NCBI GenBank assembly: GCA_012274165.1
Contig: JAAPAA010000355.1
Coordinates: 1-21,845, forward strand
From: Thiobacillaceae bacterium
Lineage (GTDB): Bacteria > Pseudomonadota > Gammaproteobacteria > Burkholderiales > Thiobacillaceae
DNA: 21,845 bases
Reading direction: 5' to 3'
The position numbers and the translations under genes are program-made. This document shows, in pieces, positions 6,695 through 14,552 of the stretch (the stretch's first letter is position 1; each line of letters opens with the position of its first letter). Below the pieces are notes generated by a model that saw nothing but the letters and a program-made list of their open reading frames with translations, did no database searches and was not told the DNA's origin.

Positions 6695-9504
6695 TAGAGC
6701 GAGCGCGCGACTTCCACGACTTCAAACACTTCCAACTGGTCGCCGACCTGGATGTCGTTGAAGTTCTTCAGGCTCAAGCCGCATTCGAAGTTGGCCTTGA
6801 CTTCCTTGACGTCGTCCTTGAAGCGCTTCAGCGAGTCGAGTTCGCCTTGATGGATCACTGTGTTGTTGCGCAGCACGCGGATACCGGCGTTGCGCTTGAT
6901 GACGCCATCGAGCACGTAGCAGCCGGCAATCGAGCCCACCTTGGAGATCACGAAGACCTGGCGGATTTCGACGGTGCCGATCACGCTCTCGCGCTTCTCG
7001 GGCGCCAGCATGCCGGACAGCGCAGCTTTCACTTCATCCACGGCTTCGTAGATGATGTTGTAGTAGCGGATGTCGACCCCGCTCGATTCAGCCAGCTTGC
7101 GCGCCAAGGCGTCGGCGCGCACGTTGAAGCCGATCAGCACGGCCTTGGAAGCGAGCGCCAGATTGACGTCGGACTCGGTGATCGCACCGACCGCGCTGTG
7201 GATGATGTTGACCTTGACTTCGTCGGTGGACAGCTTGCTCAGCGCGTGTGCCAAACCTTCGTAGGAGCCCTGCATGTCGGCCTTGAGGATGATGGGCAAT
7301 TGTTGCACTTCTTCCTTGCCTATCTGGCCGAACATCGTCTCCATCTTGGTGGCCTGTTTCTTGGCCAGCAGTACGTCGCGGAACTTGCCTTGACGGAACA
7401 GCGCGATTTCGCGCGCCTTGCGCTCGTCGGGCAACACCATCATGTCCTCACCCGCCTGCGGCACGTCGGACAGACCCTGGATTTCAACCGGGATCGACGG
7501 GCCTGCTTCGGTCACGGGCTTGCCGGCTTCGTCGAGCATGGCACGCACGCGACCGAACACCTGGCCTGCCAGCACCATGTCGCCGCGGCGCAGGGTGCCG
7601 GATTGCACCAGAATGGTGGCAACGGGTCCTTTGCCTTTATCCAGACGCGATTCGATGACGATGCCTTTTGCGGAACCGGTGACGGCTGCACGCAACTCCA
7701 GCACTTCAGCCTGCAATTGGATTGCTTCGAGCAAGCCGTCGATATTGGTATTGGCTTTGGCCGACACTTCGACGAACTGTGTATCGCCGCCCCATTCTTC
7801 GGGGGTAATACCCTGCGCGACCAGTTCCTGGCGGATGCGCTCAGGATTGGCTCCGGGTTTGTCTATCTTGTTCACCGCCACCACCAGCGGCACATTGGCG
7901 GCCTTGGCGTGGTGGATGGCTTCGATGGTTTGCGGCATGACGCCGTCATCCGCAGCTACCACCAGCACTACGATGTCAGTCGCTTTCGCGCCGCGTGCCC
8001 GCATCGCGGTAAACGCTTCATGACCCGGCGTATCAAGGAAGGTGATCATGCCCTTTTCGGTTTCGACGTGATAGGCGCCGATGTGCTGGGTGATGCCACC
8101 CGCTTCGCCGCTGGCTACGCGAGTACGCCGGATGGTGTCGAGCAGCGAAGTTTTGCCGTGGTCGACGTGACCCATCACGGTGACCACCGGTGCGCGTGCG
8201 CGCATTTCGAGTTCAACCGCCTCGCCTGCATCAATGAGGAAGGCTTCCGGCGTATCGAGTGCGGCAGGTTTGCCGATGTGGCCCATTTCTTCGACCACGA
8301 TGATCGCGGTTTCCTGGTCCAGCACCTGGTTGATCGACACCATGCTGCCGAGTTTCATCAGGGCCTTGATGACCTCGGCTGCCTTGACCGACATCTTGTG
8401 AGCGAGTTCGGCCACAGTGATGGTTTCGGGAACAAGCACTTCGCGCACGACCATTTCGGTCGGCTCGACGAAATTGCTGTCGTCCTGGCCCGAGCGTGAT
8501 TTGCCCTTGCGGCCACGCCAGCCGGTGTCGGGCGCAGCGCCGCCACGGGTTTTGAGTCCGCCTTTGCGACGCGCGCTGTCGTCTTTCCAGGCTCCCGCAG
8601 GTTTTTTATCCGGGCCTTTTGGCGCCTTGGTTGCACCCGGTTTGTCCGGCTTGTGCAGGGTTTTTTCGGTCGGTACAGCCGGTGCCGGAGCCGCGGGTGC
8701 GGCTGCTTTCTGCGCGGCGGCCAGTTTGGCGGCTTCGCGAGCCGCCTCAGCCTGCTTGCGCATGACTATAAGTTCGGAGCGCGCTTTGGAGTCTGCGGCT
8801 TGACGTTCTTGCAGCGCAGTATGGCGACGTGCCTCGTCTTCGCGCGCCTTGACTTCAGCATCGTTCAGAATCGAGGCTTTCTTGATGATGCGGGTGGCTT
8901 TTTTGACGACAGGAGCCGCTTCACTTTCGGGTTGCACAGCTGCTTCGGTGGGCGCTTCTGGTGCGGCCACTTCGGCTGGTGCGACCTCAGCCGCGACAGG
9001 CTCAGCCACAGCCGGTTTAGCGGGCACTGGCTTCGCTTCGACCTTAACCGCTACCGGTTCGGCAATCGGTTCGGGTTCGGGCGTCGCGACCTGGACTGCT
9101 TCGGCTTCAACTTCAACCGCTGACGGAACCATTTCCTCAACCGGCGAAACGGGAAGTGCTTCTCCCAGGACTTCGGCAACGGGTTGAGCCTCGGCTGCCG
9201 GCGAGCTGGCATCGCGCTTGACGTAGGTACGCGATTTGCGCGTCTCGACCTGAATCGTGCGCGATTTTCCGGTGCTGTCGGTTTTGCGGATCTCGCCGGT
9301 CTGCTTGCGCGTGATGGTGATCTTGGTTTTGCTGACCTCAGCTCCGCCGCCATGTACCTTGCGCAGATAGTCGAGCAAGTGCGACTTGTCTGCCTCTGAC
9401 ATGGTGTCAGCGATATCGTTCTTGCTGACGCCTGCCGCTTTCAGCTGCTCAAGCAGCAGAAGGGGGGGCAGTTTCAGTTCCTGGGCGAATTGTTCAACGT
9501 TCAT
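6694..9504 (-). CDS. infB: Translation initiation factor IF-2
   Basis: IF-2 is the GTPase that brings initiator fMet-tRNA to the 30S subunit and promotes 50S joining. The 936 residues comprise an IF2_N-type domain (1-50), a long low-complexity linker rich in Ala, Pro, Glu and Lys (about 100-340), a second N-terminal subdomain (about 355-405), and the G domain. G-motifs are GHVDHGKT at 445-452, DTPGH at 491-495, NKID at 545-548 and SAK at 581-583. Domains II to IV, including the fMet-tRNA-binding end, complete it. No internal start was assigned, although many bacteria make shorter IF-2 forms. It lies 16 bases after nusA. Confidence 0.98.
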   Translation of the reverse strand: MNVEQFAQELKLPPLLLLEQLKAAGVSKNDIADTMSEADKSHLLDYLRKVHGGGAEVSKTKITITRKQTGEIRKTDSTGKSRTIQVETRKSRTYVKRDASSPAAEAQPVAEVLGEALPVSPVEEMVPSAVEVEAEAVQVATPEPEPIAEPVAVKVEAKPVPAKPAVAEPVAAEVAPAEVAAPEAPTEAAVQPESEAAPVVKKATRIIKKASILNDAEVKAREDEARRHTALQERQAADSKARSELIVMRKQAEAAREAAKLAAAQKAAAPAAPAPAVPTEKTLHKPDKPGATKAPKGPDKKPAGAWKDDSARRKGGLKTRGGAAPDTGWRGRKGKSRSGQDDSNFVEPTEMVVREVLVPETITVAELAHKMSVKAAEVIKALMKLGSMVSINQVLDQETAIIVVEEMGHIGKPAALDTPEAFLIDAGEAVELEMRARAPVVTVMGHVDHGKTSLLDTIRRTRVASGEAGGITQHIGAYHVETEKGMITFLDTPGHEAFTAMRARGAKATDIVVLVVAADDGVMPQTIEAIHHAKAANVPLVVAVNKIDKPGANPERIRQELVAQGITPEEWGGDTQFVEVSAKANTNIDGLLEAIQLQAEVLELRAAVTGSAKGIVIESRLDKGKGPVATILVQSGTLRRGDMVLAGQVFGRVRAMLDEAGKPVTEAGPSIPVEIQGLSDVPQAGEDMMVLPDERKAREIALFRQGKFRDVLLAKKQATKMETMFGQIGKEEVQQLPIILKADMQGSYEGLAHALSKLSTDEVKVNIIHSAVGAITESDVNLALASKAVLIGFNVRADALARKLAESSGVDIRYYNIIYEAVDEVKAALSGMLAPEKRESVIGTVEIRQVFVISKVGSIAGCYVLDGVIKRNAGIRVLRNNTVIHQGELDSLKRFKDDVKEVKANFECGLSLKNFNDIQVGDQLEVFEVVEVARSL

Positions 9505-9520
9505 GCAATCCTCGTGACTC

Positions 9521-10999
9521 TCAGCCTTGGGCGATCAACGGCGCGCGTGCGGCCATGATCAATTGATTGGCGCGACCGGTATCCATTGCAACCAGCTCGA
9601 TCAGTTCATCGCTTGCCAGATCGGCCAGGTCTTCAGTGGTGTGTATGCCTTGACTGGCGAGCAGACGAGCGGTTTCCGCATCCATGCCTTCGAGCGAAAG
9701 CAGGTCGCCCGCCGAGGCCTCGACTTCTTCTTCACCCACGATGGCTGCGGTCAGCAGGGCATTGCGTGCCCGGGTGCGCAGTTCGTTGACCAGGTCTTCG
9801 TCGAACGCATCGATTTCGAGCATCTCGTTGAGTGGAACATACGCGACTTCTTCCAGTGTGGAGAAGCCTTCATCCACCAGAATCTGGGCAACTTCCTCGT
9901 CGACGTCGAGTTTCGCAATGAACAGGGCGAGCGTCTTGCCACTTTCGGCGGTCTGTTTTTCTTCCGCCGCTGCGCGCGACAGAATGTTGAGATCCCAGCC
10001 CGTCAGCTCGGACGCCAGGCGCACGTTCTGACCGCCACGGCCGATGGCCATCGCCAGCTGCTCTTCCTCTACCACCACGTCCATGCTGTGCTTGTCTTCA
10101 TCCACCACGATGGAGCTGACTTCGGCGGGGGCCAGCGCGTTGATCACGTACTGCGCAGGCTCGGCCGACCAGTGAATGATGTCCACGCGCTCGCCAGCCA
10201 ATTCGTTGGTCACCGAGGTGACGCGTGAACCGCGCAGGCCGATACAGGTGCCGATCGGATCGATACGTGGGTCGTGAGACACCACCGCGATCTTGGAACG
10301 CAGGCCGGGGTCGCGGGCGGCTGCCTTGATTTCCAGCAGTCCTTCCTCGATCTCGGGCACTTCCAGCTCGAACAGCTTCATGATGAATTCGGGTGCGGTG
10401 CGCGACAGCACCACCTGCGGGCCGCGCACGCCACGGTCGATGCGCAGCAGAAAGGCGCGCACGCGGTCGCCGACACGCAGGTTCTCGCGCGGGATCATCT
10501 GGTCGCGGTGCAGATAGCCTTCGACGCGGCCGGATTCGATGATGGCGTTGCCGCGGTCGATGCGTTTCACCACACCATTGACCAGATGTTCCTTGCGGTC
10601 AAGGAAGTCGCTGATGATCTGCTCGCGCTCGGCATCGCGGATCTTTTGCAGGATCACCTGCTTGGCGGCCTGCGCACCGATGCGGCCGAATTCGATGTTT
10701 TCGAGCGGCTCTTCGATGTAGTCGCCGATTTCGATATCGGGATGCTTGTCCTGCGCATCGATCAGCAGGATTTGATAGCCCTCTGATTCGAGCTCAGCTT
10801 CGGTCACGACCTGCCAGCGGCGGAAGGATTCGTAATCGCCGGAGTCACGGTCGATCGACACGCGCACATCGGATTCGTCCTTGAAGCGCTTTTTGGTGGC
10901 GGAGGCGAGCGCCTGCTCCAGCGCATCGAACACCACTTCCTTGTCTACGTTCTTTTCGCGTGCCAGCGCATCGGCCAGCATTAACATTTCACGGCTCAT
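9521..10999 (-). CDS. nusA: Transcription termination/antitermination factor NusA
   Basis: NusA binds RNA polymerase and nascent RNA to modulate pausing, intrinsic termination and antitermination. The 492 residues contain the polymerase-binding N-domain (about 1-125), an S1 domain (about 130-200), KH1 (around the GLRGSRV segment) and KH2 (AIGRGGQNVRLA). Two C-terminal helix-hairpin-helix acidic repeats follow (about 365-490), as in proteobacterial NusA. It is 21 bases downstream of rimP and 16 bases upstream of infB. NusA autoregulates this operon in E. coli; the hairpin upstream of rimP at 11505-11523 is a plausible target. Confidence 0.98.
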   Translation of the reverse strand: MSREMLMLADALAREKNVDKEVVFDALEQALASATKKRFKDESDVRVSIDRDSGDYESFRRWQVVTEAELESEGYQILLIDAQDKHPDIEIGDYIEEPLENIEFGRIGAQAAKQVILQKIRDAEREQIISDFLDRKEHLVNGVVKRIDRGNAIIESGRVEGYLHRDQMIPRENLRVGDRVRAFLLRIDRGVRGPQVVLSRTAPEFIMKLFELEVPEIEEGLLEIKAAARDPGLRSKIAVVSHDPRIDPIGTCIGLRGSRVTSVTNELAGERVDIIHWSAEPAQYVINALAPAEVSSIVVDEDKHSMDVVVEEEQLAMAIGRGGQNVRLASELTGWDLNILSRAAAEEKQTAESGKTLALFIAKLDVDEEVAQILVDEGFSTLEEVAYVPLNEMLEIDAFDEDLVNELRTRARNALLTAAIVGEEEVEASAGDLLSLEGMDAETARLLASQGIHTTEDLADLASDELIELVAMDTGRANQLIMAARAPLIAQG

Positions 11000-11020
11000 A
11001 TTTTCTCCAGCCTGCTTCGC

Positions 11021-11449
11021 CTAGACCATGGGCCTGAGGCGGGCAACATCCACATTTCTTAAATCAACCGATACTTCCGTGCCATCGACAATCAATTTCA
11101 CAACATCATTCTCCAGCCCAACCAGCTGGCCATTGGGGCGACGCCGATTGTTCAGCGGCACCCGCAGCTTGAGCGTGACCTGCTCACCCGCGAATCGAAC
11201 ATAGTCCTGCGGCTTGACCAGCGGCCGATCAAGCCCGGGCGAGGAGACTTCCAGTCTGTCATAGTCGATATTTTCGACCGTGAAAAGGTGGGTCAGGTGA
11301 TTGCTCACCGCCACGCAGTCGTCAATCGTGATGCCGCCCGGTTTGTCGATGAACAGACGCAATTGCCCACGGCCGGCACGCTCCAGCATCACCAACTCGT
11401 AACCGAGTCCGGCAAGCACGGGTTCCAGGCGGGTGGGCAAATCCATCAT
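11021..11449 (-). CDS. rimP: Ribosome maturation factor RimP
   Basis: RimP assists 30S assembly. From the ATG at 11449 it has 142 residues, the usual length. The GLGYELVMLE and RLFIDKPGGI segments mark the N-terminal alpha/beta domain, and the SSPGLDRPLVKPQDY motif leads into the SH3-like C-terminal domain. The longer open frame back to 11530 is rejected because its extra residues run through the terminator-like hairpin and resemble no RimP. ATG 11446 is an equally possible start, and the ribosome site is weak (GTGGA). It opens the nusA-infB operon. Confidence 0.93.
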   Translation of the reverse strand: MMDLPTRLEPVLAGLGYELVMLERAGRGQLRLFIDKPGGITIDDCVAVSNHLTHLFTVENIDYDRLEVSSPGLDRPLVKPQDYVRFAGEQVTLKLRVPLNNRRRPNGQLVGLENDVVKLIVDGTEVSVDLRNVDVARLRPMV

Positions 11450-11504
11450 CGACAATCCACTGTTGTGCCGCAGGGCAAAGCCATACGGTGAAATACAAAT
11501 AAAA

Positions 11505-11523
11505 AATGGGCGAAACGCCCATT
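11505..11523 (-). terminator. Terminator/attenuator hairpin upstream of rimP
   Basis: An eight-base-pair stem (11505-11512 with 11516-11523) has a three-base loop and is followed on the minus strand by TTTT, A, TTT. It lies about 55 bases upstream of the rimP start and downstream of a strong -10 element at 11564-11569. Transcripts from the tRNA cluster and from that promoter both run through it, so it can act as tRNA terminator and as attenuator of rimP-nusA-infB. Confidence 0.8.
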
Positions 11524-11563
11524 GATGCAAAACAACTAAACAAACAAATAATCAAGCGGCGAA

Positions 11564-11572
11564 ATTATACCA
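11564..11572 (-). promoter_or_regulatory. Extended -10 promoter for the rimP-nusA-infB operon
   Basis: The minus strand shows TGGTATAAT, a perfect -10 hexamer with the TGN extension. A poor -35 is normal for extended -10 promoters. It sits between tRNA-Leu and the hairpin at 11505-11523, predicting a leader of roughly 105-110 bases for rimP. Confidence 0.65.
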
Positions 11573-11598
11573 CCTGAGCCACAAGACCAAAGTGGAGA

Positions 11599-11685
11599 TG
11601 GTGCCCGGAACCGGAATTGAACCGGTACGCCATCACTGGCGAGGGATTTTAAGTCCCTTGTGTCTACCAATTTCACCATCCGGGC
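11599..11685 (-). tRNA. leuZ: tRNA-Leu (anticodon UAA)
   Basis: The 87-base gene folds as a class II tRNA. GCCCGGA pairs with TCCGGGC, the anticodon loop is CTTAAAA, the variable arm is long, and the T-loop has GGTTCAATTCC. The 3' CCA is encoded. It is the third tRNA after pgsA, matching the order glyW-cysT-leuZ in enterobacteria. Confidence 0.97.
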
Positions 11686-11709
11686 GAATCGGGTAGTCGG
11701 CTTCGAATC

Positions 11710-11783
11710 TGGAGGCGCGAGCCGGAGTCGAACCGACCTACACGGATTTGCAATCCGGTGCATAACCGCTTTGCTATCGCGCC
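11710..11783 (-). tRNA. cysT: tRNA-Cys (anticodon GCA)
   Basis: The 74-base gene has acceptor GGCGCGA pairing with TCGCGCC, anticodon loop TTGCAAA, T-loop GGTTCGACTCC and an encoded CCA. It is the middle gene of the Gly-Cys-Leu tRNA cluster. Confidence 0.97.
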
Positions 11784-11809
11784 AAATACCGCTTAATTGT
11801 AATTGAAAA

Positions 11810-11845
11810 GGGGAAAACGTCCGGACTTAGCCTTCTGTTTTCCCC
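11810..11845 (-). other. Hairpin between tRNA-Gly and tRNA-Cys
   Basis: A nine-base-pair stem (GGGGAAAAC at 11810-11818, GTTTTCCCC at 11837-11845) closes an 18-base loop in the 69-base spacer. On the minus strand TTTT follows directly. It may be an RNase processing element or a weak partial terminator; with a loop this large I do not call it a terminator. Confidence 0.4.
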
Positions 11846-11852
11846 GGAATGC

Positions 11853-11928
11853 TGGAGCGGGAAAGGAGGTTCGAACTCCCGACCTCGACCTTGGCAAGGT
11901 CGCGCTCTACCAGCTGAGCTATTCCCGC
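11853..11928 (-). tRNA. glyW: tRNA-Gly (anticodon GCC)
   Basis: The 76-base gene has acceptor GCGGGAA pairing with TTCCCGC, D-arm AGCTCAGCTGGTAGAGC, anticodon loop TTGCCAA, T-loop AGTTCGAAC and an encoded CCA. It starts 63 bases after the pgsA stop and is probably co-transcribed with pgsA. Confidence 0.97.
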
Positions 11929-11991
11929 GTTGAAGGCTGCGCATTATGCGGATTCAGGTTTTTGCTGTCAACAGGTTTGCCGGGGTATTCG

Positions 11992-12558
11992 TCAATTATT
12001 TTGCAATGCGCGCGCGGCCATCATGAGGTAATACGCCATCGAGATCAGGGTGAGCAGTGCCGCGATCCAGATCAGCAGGGTGCCGATGAACGCAATGGGC
12101 AGGCCGGCGAACGGGGTGGCATAGAGCAGCAGCACGATGGCAATCATTTGCGCAGCTGTCTTCAACTTGCCGACAAAGGACACCGCTACGCTGGCAGACT
12201 TGCCTGCCTTGGCCATCCATTCGCGCAGGGCCGAAATGGTGATTTCACGCCCAATGATGATGAGTGCGATCAACGGCGCCACGCGGCCAAGATCAACCAG
12301 AACGATCAGCGCGGCAGCGACCATCAGTTTGTCGGCGACCGGATCGAGAAACGCACCGAACGCCGAGGTTTGTCCGAGCGCGCGCGCCAGATAGCCGTCC
12401 AGCCAGTCGGTCAGCGCAGCCACCCCAAAAAATAGCGCGGCCAGCATATTGGCATCGAGTGGCGTCACCCAGCCTTGCGGCAGATAGAACACCCCGGCCA
12501 TGACGGGGATGAGAAGGATGCGCAGCCAGGTGAGCAGGTTGGGAAGATTGAGGGGCAT
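11992..12558 (-). CDS. pgsA: CDP-diacylglycerol-glycerol-3-phosphate 3-phosphatidyltransferase
   Basis: PgsA makes phosphatidylglycerophosphate, the committed step to phosphatidylglycerol and cardiolipin, in the inner membrane. From the ATG at 12558 it has 188 residues with several hydrophobic segments. The CDP-alcohol phosphotransferase signature is complete: D51, D54, G55, A58-R59, G68, D72 and D76. A TTG one codon upstream (12561) is an alternative start; the ATG is preferred because it overlaps the uvrC TGA by one base. The order uvrC-pgsA-tRNA-Gly-Cys-Leu is the same as in E. coli. Confidence 0.96.
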   Translation of the reverse strand: MPLNLPNLLTWLRILLIPVMAGVFYLPQGWVTPLDANMLAALFFGVAALTDWLDGYLARALGQTSAFGAFLDPVADKLMVAAALIVLVDLGRVAPLIALIIIGREITISALREWMAKAGKSASVAVSFVGKLKTAAQMIAIVLLLYATPFAGLPIAFIGTLLIWIAALLTLISMAYYLMMAARALQNN

Positions 12559-14354
12559 CAATGCAGGGTGCGATAAATGGTTTCCGCCAATTCTCGACTG
12601 ATACCGCTGACTGTAGCAAGAGCATCGACACCGGCATTCCGCACGCCCTGCAGTCCGCCGAAGTGTTCGAGCAGCTGTTTGCGGCGCTTGGGGCCGATTC
12701 CGGCGATGTCTTCCAGAGTCGATTGCATGCGTGCTTTGCCGCGTTTGGCGCGGTGGCCGGTGATGGCGAAGCGATGCGCCTCATCGCGGATCTGCTGAAT
12801 CAGGTGAAAGCCGGGATGGTCTTTGGCAAGGTTCAGTTCGCGGCCGTCGGGGAAAATCAGCGTCTCCAGGCCGGGTTTGCGCGCTTCGCCCTTGGCGACG
12901 CCGAGCAGCAGGACGTCGCCCAGACCGAGTTCGGTCATCGCCGCCACCGCCGTGCTGATTTGGCCTTTGCCGCCGTCGATCAGCAGCAAGTCGGGCAATA
13001 CGCCGTTTTCTTCCGCGCTTTTCTGGAAGCGTTTAACCAGGGCGGCGTGCATCGCGGCGTAGTCGTCGCCCGGGGTGATTCCGCTGATGTTGTAGCGCCG
13101 GTAATCGGATTTCTTGAGGTCGTCGCCTTCGTACACCACGCACGAGGCGATCGTCGCTTCACCCATGGTGTGCGAAATGTCAAAGCACTCGATCCGGTTG
13201 AGTGCAGGCAGGTCGAGCGTGTCGCGCAGCGCGGCGAGCCGCTGCGACTGGTTGCTGCGTTCGGTGCTGCGGCGCTCGGCGGACAGGCGCGCGTTGGCTT
13301 CGGCCATGCTGACCCAGACACGGCGTTGGGCGGTGACGCGGTGTTGCAGGCTGATTTTCTTGTGCGCGTGCTCGGACAGGGCCAACTCCAGCGCGTCGGT
13401 ATCGATCGCTTCGCTGATCAGGATGCGCGATGGAATGGGGTGATCAAGGTAATGCTGGGCAATAAACGCTTCCAGCGCTTCGGCCAGCGTGGCGCCTTCG
13501 CCGTGCTGCGGGAAAAAACTGCGGTCGCCCAGGTGCCGCCCGCCGCGGATCATGGTCAGGTTGACCGCGATCACCCCGGCGACTTCAGCCACCGCGATGA
13601 CATCGGCATCGGCTTCGCTGCCGGTGGTGTCGACGAACTGCTTTTCGCGCACCGTGGCCAGCATGCGCAGGCGGTCGCGCAGGTGGGCGGCGGTTTCGAA
13701 GTCGAGCGCGGCGGCGGCGGAATTCATTTGCGCGGTGATCTGCTCGGTCAGGGTGTTGGCTGCGCCGTGTAGCAGTTGGGCCGCGGCGTCGACATCGCGC
13801 GCGTAGGCTTCAGGCGTGATGCGCTGGACGCACGGCGCGGTGCAGCGCTTGATCTGATGCAGCAGACAGGGTCGCGAGCGATTGGCGAACACCGTGTCCT
13901 CGCAGCTACGCAGCTGAAACACTTTCTGCAGCAACTGGATGCTTTCGCGCACCGCGTAGGAATTGGGGTAAGGGCCGAATGCCTGATCCTGCTTTTTCGG
14001 CGTGCCGCGAAAATACGCCAGGCGCGGAAAGCGATGCCCGGTCAGCAGCAGGTACGGGTAGGACTTGTCGTCGCGGAACAGGATGTTGAAGCGCGGCTTC
14101 AGGCCCTTGATCAGGTTGTTTTCCAGTAGCAGCGCTTCGGCCTCGGTGCGCGTCACCGTGGTGTCGATGTGGTCGACGCTTTTCAGCATCAGGCGGATGC
14201 GCGGGCTCTGGTCGGTTTTCTGGAAATAGCTGGAGACGCGCTTTTTCAGATCCTTTGCCTTGCCGACATAAAGCACCGCATTCGCGGCGTCGATCATGCG
14301 GTAGACGCCGGGCAGGGTGGGCAGCGAGGCGAGAAAGTCCTTGTCGACGCTCAC
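12558..14354 (-). CDS. uvrC: UvrABC system protein C (excision endonuclease)
   Basis: UvrC makes both incisions in nucleotide excision repair. From the GTG at 14354 it has 598 residues. The GIY-YIG nuclease domain (GVY at 16-18, YVG at 29-31, catalytic R39) makes the 3' cut. Cysteines 151, 163, 171 and 175 have the spacing of the iron-sulfur cluster reported for E. coli UvrC. A UVR region, the RNase H-like nuclease domain and C-terminal helix-hairpin-helix motifs (IAGIGPKRRKQLL) follow. The longer open frame to 14492 is rejected because it overlaps the tautomerase gene in another frame and its extra residues are unlike UvrC. The GTG sits 10 bases after the tautomerase stop. Confidence 0.95.
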   Translation of the reverse strand: MSVDKDFLASLPTLPGVYRMIDAANAVLYVGKAKDLKKRVSSYFQKTDQSPRIRLMLKSVDHIDTTVTRTEAEALLLENNLIKGLKPRFNILFRDDKSYPYLLLTGHRFPRLAYFRGTPKKQDQAFGPYPNSYAVRESIQLLQKVFQLRSCEDTVFANRSRPCLLHQIKRCTAPCVQRITPEAYARDVDAAAQLLHGAANTLTEQITAQMNSAAAALDFETAAHLRDRLRMLATVREKQFVDTTGSEADADVIAVAEVAGVIAVNLTMIRGGRHLGDRSFFPQHGEGATLAEALEAFIAQHYLDHPIPSRILISEAIDTDALELALSEHAHKKISLQHRVTAQRRVWVSMAEANARLSAERRSTERSNQSQRLAALRDTLDLPALNRIECFDISHTMGEATIASCVVYEGDDLKKSDYRRYNISGITPGDDYAAMHAALVKRFQKSAEENGVLPDLLLIDGGKGQISTAVAAMTELGLGDVLLLGVAKGEARKPGLETLIFPDGRELNLAKDHPGFHLIQQIRDEAHRFAITGHRAKRGKARMQSTLEDIAGIGPKRRKQLLEHFGGLQGVRNAGVDALATVSGISRELAETIYRTLH

Positions 14355-14364
14355 GTTTAAACCA

Positions 14365-14550
14365 TCAGTCCTCGTCCAGCAACTTGCCGGCAATCGCCCA
14401 GTTTTCGTCCGGCAGTTCCTCGAACGCGATATAGGTATACGACGCCGGCTTGCCGGCGTGGCGCTCCAGCGTGGCAGTGATTTCCTCGGCAACTTTCTGC
14501 TTCTGTTCGCGGGTCAGCGTGCCGGCGAGCTTGATGGTGACGACGGGCAT
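14365..14550 (-). CDS. 4-oxalocrotonate tautomerase-family protein
   Basis: The 61-residue protein starts MPVVTIKLAG, so removal of Met exposes the catalytic amino-terminal proline of the tautomerase superfamily. The length matches the short single beta-alpha-beta subunits, which assemble into hexamers or dimers. The rest is a helix (EQKQKVAEEITATLERHAG) and a beta strand (ASYTYIAFEEL). GGAG lies about seven bases upstream of the ATG, which is two bases after the UDG stop. The substrate is unknown, and its place between two DNA-repair genes does not reveal it. Longer in-frame starts upstream are rejected because they lie inside the UDG gene. Confidence 0.88.
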   Translation of the reverse strand: MPVVTIKLAGTLTREQKQKVAEEITATLERHAGKPASYTYIAFEELPDENWAIAGKLLDED

Positions 14551-14552
14551 GG

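Noticed and set aside
6604..8499. 631-codon open frame antisense to infB
   Set aside because: It mirrors the infB reading frame with His/Asp/Val-rich filler, has no recognisable domain and no independent start signals. Long antisense frames are common opposite GC-rich genes.
8600..9200. Repeat-like Ala/Pro/Glu/Lys coding stretch in infB
   Set aside because: This is the known low-complexity IF-2 linker, not a DNA repeat element.
11450..11530. N-terminal extension of RimP
   Set aside because: It crosses the terminator-like hairpin and adds residues not seen in RimP proteins.
11536..11763. 75-codon frame across tRNA-Cys and tRNA-Leu
   Set aside because: It reads through two well-folded tRNA genes and cannot be a real protein gene.
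12561..13772. 403-codon open frame antisense to uvrC
   Set aside because: It is fully opposite uvrC catalytic regions with filler composition; no family resemblance.
14355..14492. N-terminal extension of UvrC
   Set aside because: It overlaps the tautomerase gene out of frame and adds Arg/Ser-rich residues before the conserved GIY-YIG start.
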